64,000 nucleotides of DNA, taken from assembly GCA_963715025.1 (NCBI GenBank), contig CAVQQQ010000002.1:124001-188000 (forward strand), in the 5' to 3' direction. The notes under the pieces were generated by a model. The model ran no database searches, was not told the DNA's origin, and saw nothing but the letters and a program-made list of their open reading frames with translations. Below, piece after piece: positions 61,574 to 64,000 of this stretch. A program made the translations under genes and the position numbers. Numbering within the stretch: the first letter of the stretch is position 1; the number at the start of each line of letters is the position of its first letter. This DNA comes from DASSJT01 sp963715025 (lineage in GTDB: Bacteria; Actinomycetota; Actinomycetes; Actinomycetales; Dermatophilaceae).

Positions 61574-62044
61574 GTGTCCCCCGTGGTGGATCGGCAGGAT
61601 ATCGGCTCGTGGCTCGAAGGCCCAGGATCGCGTATGCCGTCCAGCGGCTACCCAGGGGAACACCTGGGTCTCCCACGTGAAGGCTCGGGATCGATCGGCC
61701 GGTTCGGGCGACGTCTCGTCGCCGCCCTGATCGACTGGACCCTCTGCCAGTTCATCGCGTACGGGCTGTTCCACGTTCCCTTTGGCCAGGCTGGCACCCA
61801 CTCCTTCGTCCCGCTCGGGCTTTTCGCGCTCGAGAACCTGCTGCTCGTGTCGACGCTGGGATACACGATCGGTCACCGCATCGTCGGGCTTCGGGTCCGG
61901 TCGCTCGCGCCGCGCGCCCTCAACCCGGCGCAGGTGGCGCTGCGGACCCTCCTGCTGTGCCTCTTCCTGCCGGCGATGTTCTGGGACCGCGACGGACGGG
62001 GACTCCACGACAAGGCGGCGGGCACGCTGATCGTCCGCCGCTGA
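61574..62044 (+). CDS. RDD-family membrane protein
   Basis: A 156-residue protein with an RDD domain. The signature is RFGRRLVAALIDWTLCQFIA in helix 1, followed by GYTIGHRIVGLRVRSL and the C-terminal FWDRDGRGLHDKAAGTLIV with the conserved Asp-x-x-Gly-Arg and HDK. Two to three transmembrane helices are expected. The role is unknown, though some RDD proteins affect ion exchange. Divergent from glnA, a common pairing in actinobacteria. Confidence 0.88.
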   Translation: MSPVVDRQDIGSWLEGPGSRMPSSGYPGEHLGLPREGSGSIGRFGRRLVAALIDWTLCQFIAYGLFHVPFGQAGTHSFVPLGLFALENLLLVSTLGYTIGHRIVGLRVRSLAPRALNPAQVALRTLLLCLFLPAMFWDRDGRGLHDKAAGTLIVRR

Positions 62045-62066
62045 GGGCGCAGCGCCCTCCCGACCG

Positions 62067-62105
62067 CTGACGGCCCGACGCGCCGGTGGCGCGTCGGGCC
62101 ATCAG
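62067..62105. terminator. Bidirectional terminator between convergent genes
   Basis: A perfect 13-bp stem (62072-62084 with 62088-62100) around a GGT loop, extended by CTGA/TCAG across one mismatch, lies 22 bases after the RDD stop and 17 bases beyond the PadR stop, so it serves both. Confidence 0.8.
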
Positions 62106-62121
62106 TCGGGCGAGCTGATCG

Positions 62122-62724
62122 TCAGCGGCGCCGGACCACGTCACGGATCCGCGCCGACGCGTCGGTGAGGATGTCGATGACCTCGCGGGTCTGCTCGGCG
62201 CTCAGCCCGTGCCGCCTCCACGCCTGGCGCGCCTCCTGCCGCAGGTCATTGGCCGCGATCTCGAGGTCGCGCACCAGGCCGGAGCCACCCCCCGGCCGGG
62301 CCGTGCTCGTGAAGCCGCCGACCGGTGTTGCGGTCCGACGCGCCTCCTGGGCAGCCTGCTTCAGCTCGGCGCGCAGGTCCTTCGCCTGGTCGCGCACGCG
62401 CCCGCGAACGTCCTCGGCGAGCTCACGCACCGAGTGGTCAAGGTCGCTCTCGAGGCTCGCCAGTTCGTCCTGGCGCCGGCGTACCTCTTCCCGACCAGCC
62501 TCGGTGATGCGATAGACCGCCTTGCGGCCGTCGTCGACCCGCTCGACCAGGCCCTCTTCCTCGAGTTTGGCCAGGCGTGGGTACACCGTGCCGGCGCTGG
62601 GGGAGTAGAGACGGTTGAACCGCTGCTCGAGGTCCTGGATGACCTCATAGCCATGTCGGGGTCCCTCATTGAGCAGGGCAAGCAGGTAGAGGCGAAGCTG
62701 TCCGTGGGCGAAGACGGGGCTCAC
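62122..62724 (-). CDS. PadR-family transcriptional regulator
   Basis: A 200-residue regulator. The winged helix reads LYLLALLNEGPRHGYEVIQD, RLYSPSAGTVYPRLAKLEEE and GLVERVDDGRKAVYRITEAG, the PadR signature. A charged C-terminal dimerisation part, RVRDQAKDLRAELKQAAQEA, follows. The GTG start is one base after the DUF4097 stop, so the two are co-transcribed. It probably represses its own operon through the repeats listed upstream. Confidence 0.92.
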   Translation of the reverse strand: MSPVFAHGQLRLYLLALLNEGPRHGYEVIQDLEQRFNRLYSPSAGTVYPRLAKLEEEGLVERVDDGRKAVYRITEAGREEVRRRQDELASLESDLDHSVRELAEDVRGRVRDQAKDLRAELKQAAQEARRTATPVGGFTSTARPGGGSGLVRDLEIAANDLRQEARQAWRRHGLSAEQTREVIDILTDASARIRDVVRRR

Positions 62725-62725
62725 G

Positions 62726-63625
62726 TCACACCGCCTCGGTGCCCTGGTCGGCCGGTGTGCTCGTGGAGCGCAGTACGACGATGCTGCCCGAGACGGAGGT
62801 GGCCTTGAGCTTCAGCCCACCATCGCCCTCGGTGAGCCGTCCGCCGGGCGGCCGCGATCCCCGGCGCACCTCGTGCCCGTCAACGACGACCTGGCCAGAG
62901 GCTGTGTTGGCCGCGACGTCGTACCCGTCGTGTGGCGCACGGACGGTCACCTCGCCGGACACCGAGTTGGAGGTGACGCTGGCCCGGCCGTTGACCATGT
63001 CGAGGGCGATGTCGCCGCTCACCGTGTGGATGGACACCTCCGGGAGGTCGCTCTGCTGGGCGGTGACCGAACCCGACACCGAGTTGACGTGCAGTGGACC
63101 TCTGATGCTGCGGCACTCGACGTCTCCGCTCACGGTGTTGACGTCGACGGTGCCCGCGATGTCGTCGAGGGCCAGGGAGCCCGAGACGGTGTTCACCCTG
63201 GTCCGGGCCCGCACGCCGGCAACCAGGCCACTGGCGCTCACCGTGTTGACGCTGCACTCGGCGCCCTCGGGAATCGAGACGCTGAGCACCACCTTGTTGC
63301 GGTCCAGAGTGCCGACCATCCGGACGACCTTGTCCACGATGCCGTTGTCGGAGTCCTGGCCATGCGTGATCGACAGCTTGGACCCGTCCCACCGGACCTT
63401 GAGCGGCTCGCCCTCGATCCCCGACACCTCCACGCGGGCCGCGGGGGAGTCACTGTGGGTCACGACGTCGACCCGCCCCCCGACCACCGCTACGAGCAGT
63501 TTGCGGACCTGCTCTGCCTCACCGCCCACATCAAGGATGCGGGGCTCTCGGATCTTCCACTCCTGGGCGTCCGGCACGTGCCACCTCCGAGTCTCGGGCC
63601 GGTGCGCTTCCCGCGCCTCCGGCAT
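62726..63625 (-). CDS. DUF4097 beta-solenoid protein
   Basis: A 299-residue protein with at least eight repeats ending in VSG or ASG: VNTVSGSLALDDIAGTVDVN, TVSGDVECRSI, VNSVSGSVTAQQ, HTVSGDIALDMVNGRASVTS, NSVSGEVTVRA, NTASGQVVV. Such repeats build a right-handed beta-solenoid like that of adhesins. No signal peptide is seen, so it is probably cytoplasmic. It is commonly paired with PadR, and its function is unknown. The ATG at 63625 is chosen over a start at 63790 because the latter is not protein-like. Confidence 0.88.
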   Translation of the reverse strand: MPEAREAHRPETRRWHVPDAQEWKIREPRILDVGGEAEQVRKLLVAVVGGRVDVVTHSDSPAARVEVSGIEGEPLKVRWDGSKLSITHGQDSDNGIVDKVVRMVGTLDRNKVVLSVSIPEGAECSVNTVSASGLVAGVRARTRVNTVSGSLALDDIAGTVDVNTVSGDVECRSIRGPLHVNSVSGSVTAQQSDLPEVSIHTVSGDIALDMVNGRASVTSNSVSGEVTVRAPHDGYDVAANTASGQVVVDGHEVRRGSRPPGGRLTEGDGGLKLKATSVSGSIVVLRSTSTPADQGTEAV

Positions 63626-63633
63626 ACTTACGC

Positions 63634-63666
63634 TATATCGCGTTCTTCCATTCACGTTATATCGCG
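63634..63666 (-). promoter_or_regulatory. Direct repeats TATATCGCG, candidate PadR operator
   Basis: TATATCGCG occurs at 63634-63642 and 63658-63666, 24 bases apart, upstream of the DUF4097-padR operon. AT-rich ATAT half-sites are typical of PadR operators and stand out strongly in this GC-rich sequence. The first copy lies 9 bases before the DUF4097 start, where bound protein would block expression. Confidence 0.65.
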
Positions 63667-63737
63667 ACTTACCCGAGCACAAGTGGTCTGGACGCTCTTT
63701 CGTCACCTGCTCCGCCCGCCCCTGCGAGCATGTGCTG

Positions 63738-64000
63738 GTGACCGCCCGCATCGCCATCGCCACCGCGCACCTGCCAGTTGACATCGACATCGAGGACCCG
63801 CTCGTGGCAGCCGAGCTGCGGCGACGAGGGTATGCCGTTGACGTGGTCGTCTGGGACCGGAATCTGGATTGGCCGGCATACGACCTGGTGGTCGTGCGCT
63901 CGACCTGGGATTACTTCGACCGGCTGGAGCAGTTCCTCGCCTGGGTCGACGACCTCGGGTCGGTGACGCGAATCGTGAACCCTCCCAACGTGATCCGCTG
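63738..64000 (+). CDS. ATP-grasp family protein, N-terminal part (runs off the window)
   Basis: From GTG 63738 the protein begins MTARIAIATAHLPVDIDIED and continues RRRGYAVDVVVWDRNLDWPA, VVRSTWDYFDRLEQFLAWVD and RIVNPPNVIR. The RSTWDY and NPPNVIR pieces are typical of the pre-ATP-grasp domain in a family of actinobacterial carboxylate-amine ligase-like proteins. The ATP-binding part lies beyond the window, so the reaction is open. Divergent from the DUF4097 gene. Confidence 0.75.
   Translation, partial: MTARIAIATAHLPVDIDIEDPLVAAELRRRGYAVDVVVWDRNLDWPAYDLVVVRSTWDYFDRLEQFLAWVDDLGSVTRIVNPPNVIR

Noticed and set aside
61412..62008. Upstream extension of the glnA frame
   Set aside because: Normal GlnA length and a strong AGGAGG site fix the start at 61411; the extension covers the GlnR box and the RDD gene.
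1..64000. CRISPR arrays, tRNA and rRNA genes
   Set aside because: I looked for regular repeat-spacer patterns and for cloverleaf or conserved rRNA stretches and saw none.

Overview
The window is high-GC chromosomal DNA from an actinobacterium. The evidence is a classic actinobacterial division and cell-wall (dcw) cluster without ftsA but with sepF, yggT and divIVA/wag31 after ftsZ; a MurE with the DNPR motif that selects meso-diaminopimelate; frequent GTG starts; and a GlnR-type operator before glnA. Gene content and order recall Micrococcales of the Intrasporangiaceae/Dermatophilaceae kind; that placement is inference. No rRNA, tRNA or CRISPR array was found.

Layout. (1) 1-9.9 kb is a worn accessory segment: the end of a rhodanese-like domain, a frameshifted DsrE gene, a decayed IS1380-type transposase, a secreted CHRD/DUF3455-like protein, an SDR, a lipoprotein, an alpha/beta hydrolase and a frameshifted LAL-type LuxR regulator. 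(2) 9.9-14.7 kb holds a GlxA-like regulator with an isochorismatase-fold hydrolase, a methyltransferase, and small membrane proteins (DUF4389, DUF1003, CopD-like). (3) 14.8-19.4 kb on the minus strand is the moxR - DUF58 - transglutaminase (TgpA-like) operon. (4) 19.7-43.3 kb on the plus strand is mraZ-rsmH-ftsL-ftsI-murE-murF-mraY-murD-ftsW-murG-murC-ftsQ-ftsZ-pgeF-yggS-sepF-yggT-divIVA, then a DksA-like protein with a histone-H1-like tail, lspA and an RluD-family pseudouridine synthase. Most junctions overlap by 1-4 bases, so translation is coupled. (5) 43.5-54.8 kb holds dnaE, an S9 oligopeptidase, a two-domain universal stress protein, a ThrE-type exporter, a Ser-rich lipoprotein and an MFS exporter. 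(6) 54.8-59.8 kb is a mobile scar: a broken tyrosine recombinase, an IS21 end, a three-gene redox/sugar-oxidation cassette, and a second recombinase fragment fused to a truncated lipase. (7) 60-64 kb has glnA under a GlnR box, an RDD membrane protein, a PadR regulator with a DUF4097 beta-solenoid protein behind a repeated operator-like sequence, and the start of an ATP-grasp protein.

How the genes work together. Region 4 makes the lipid-linked peptidoglycan precursor (MurC, D, E, F, MraY, MurG), polymerises and cross-links it at the septum (FtsW, FtsI, with FtsQ and FtsL), and places the ring (FtsZ, SepF) and the growing poles (DivIVA). MraZ sits behind its own operator-like repeats. Region 6 encodes a divergent glucose-6-phosphate-dehydrogenase-like enzyme, translationally coupled to an SMP-30 lactonase, next to a coenzyme-A-disulfide-reductase-like gene that has lost its NAD-binding domain.

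Most notable: an octamer, GTATGCCG/CGGCATAC, occurs about 30 times (hand count) in all reading-frame contexts and on both strands, far above a simple base-composition expectation, yet is absent from the decayed left end and from 52.0-61.6 kb. Other points are the G6PDH-like enzyme whose phosphate-binding residues are substituted, the internally deleted reductase, hendecad repeats in DivIVA, a 9-residue minisatellite in FtsI, and a 60-base near-perfect hairpin before the end of glnA. No complete, clearly new multi-gene system was recognised.
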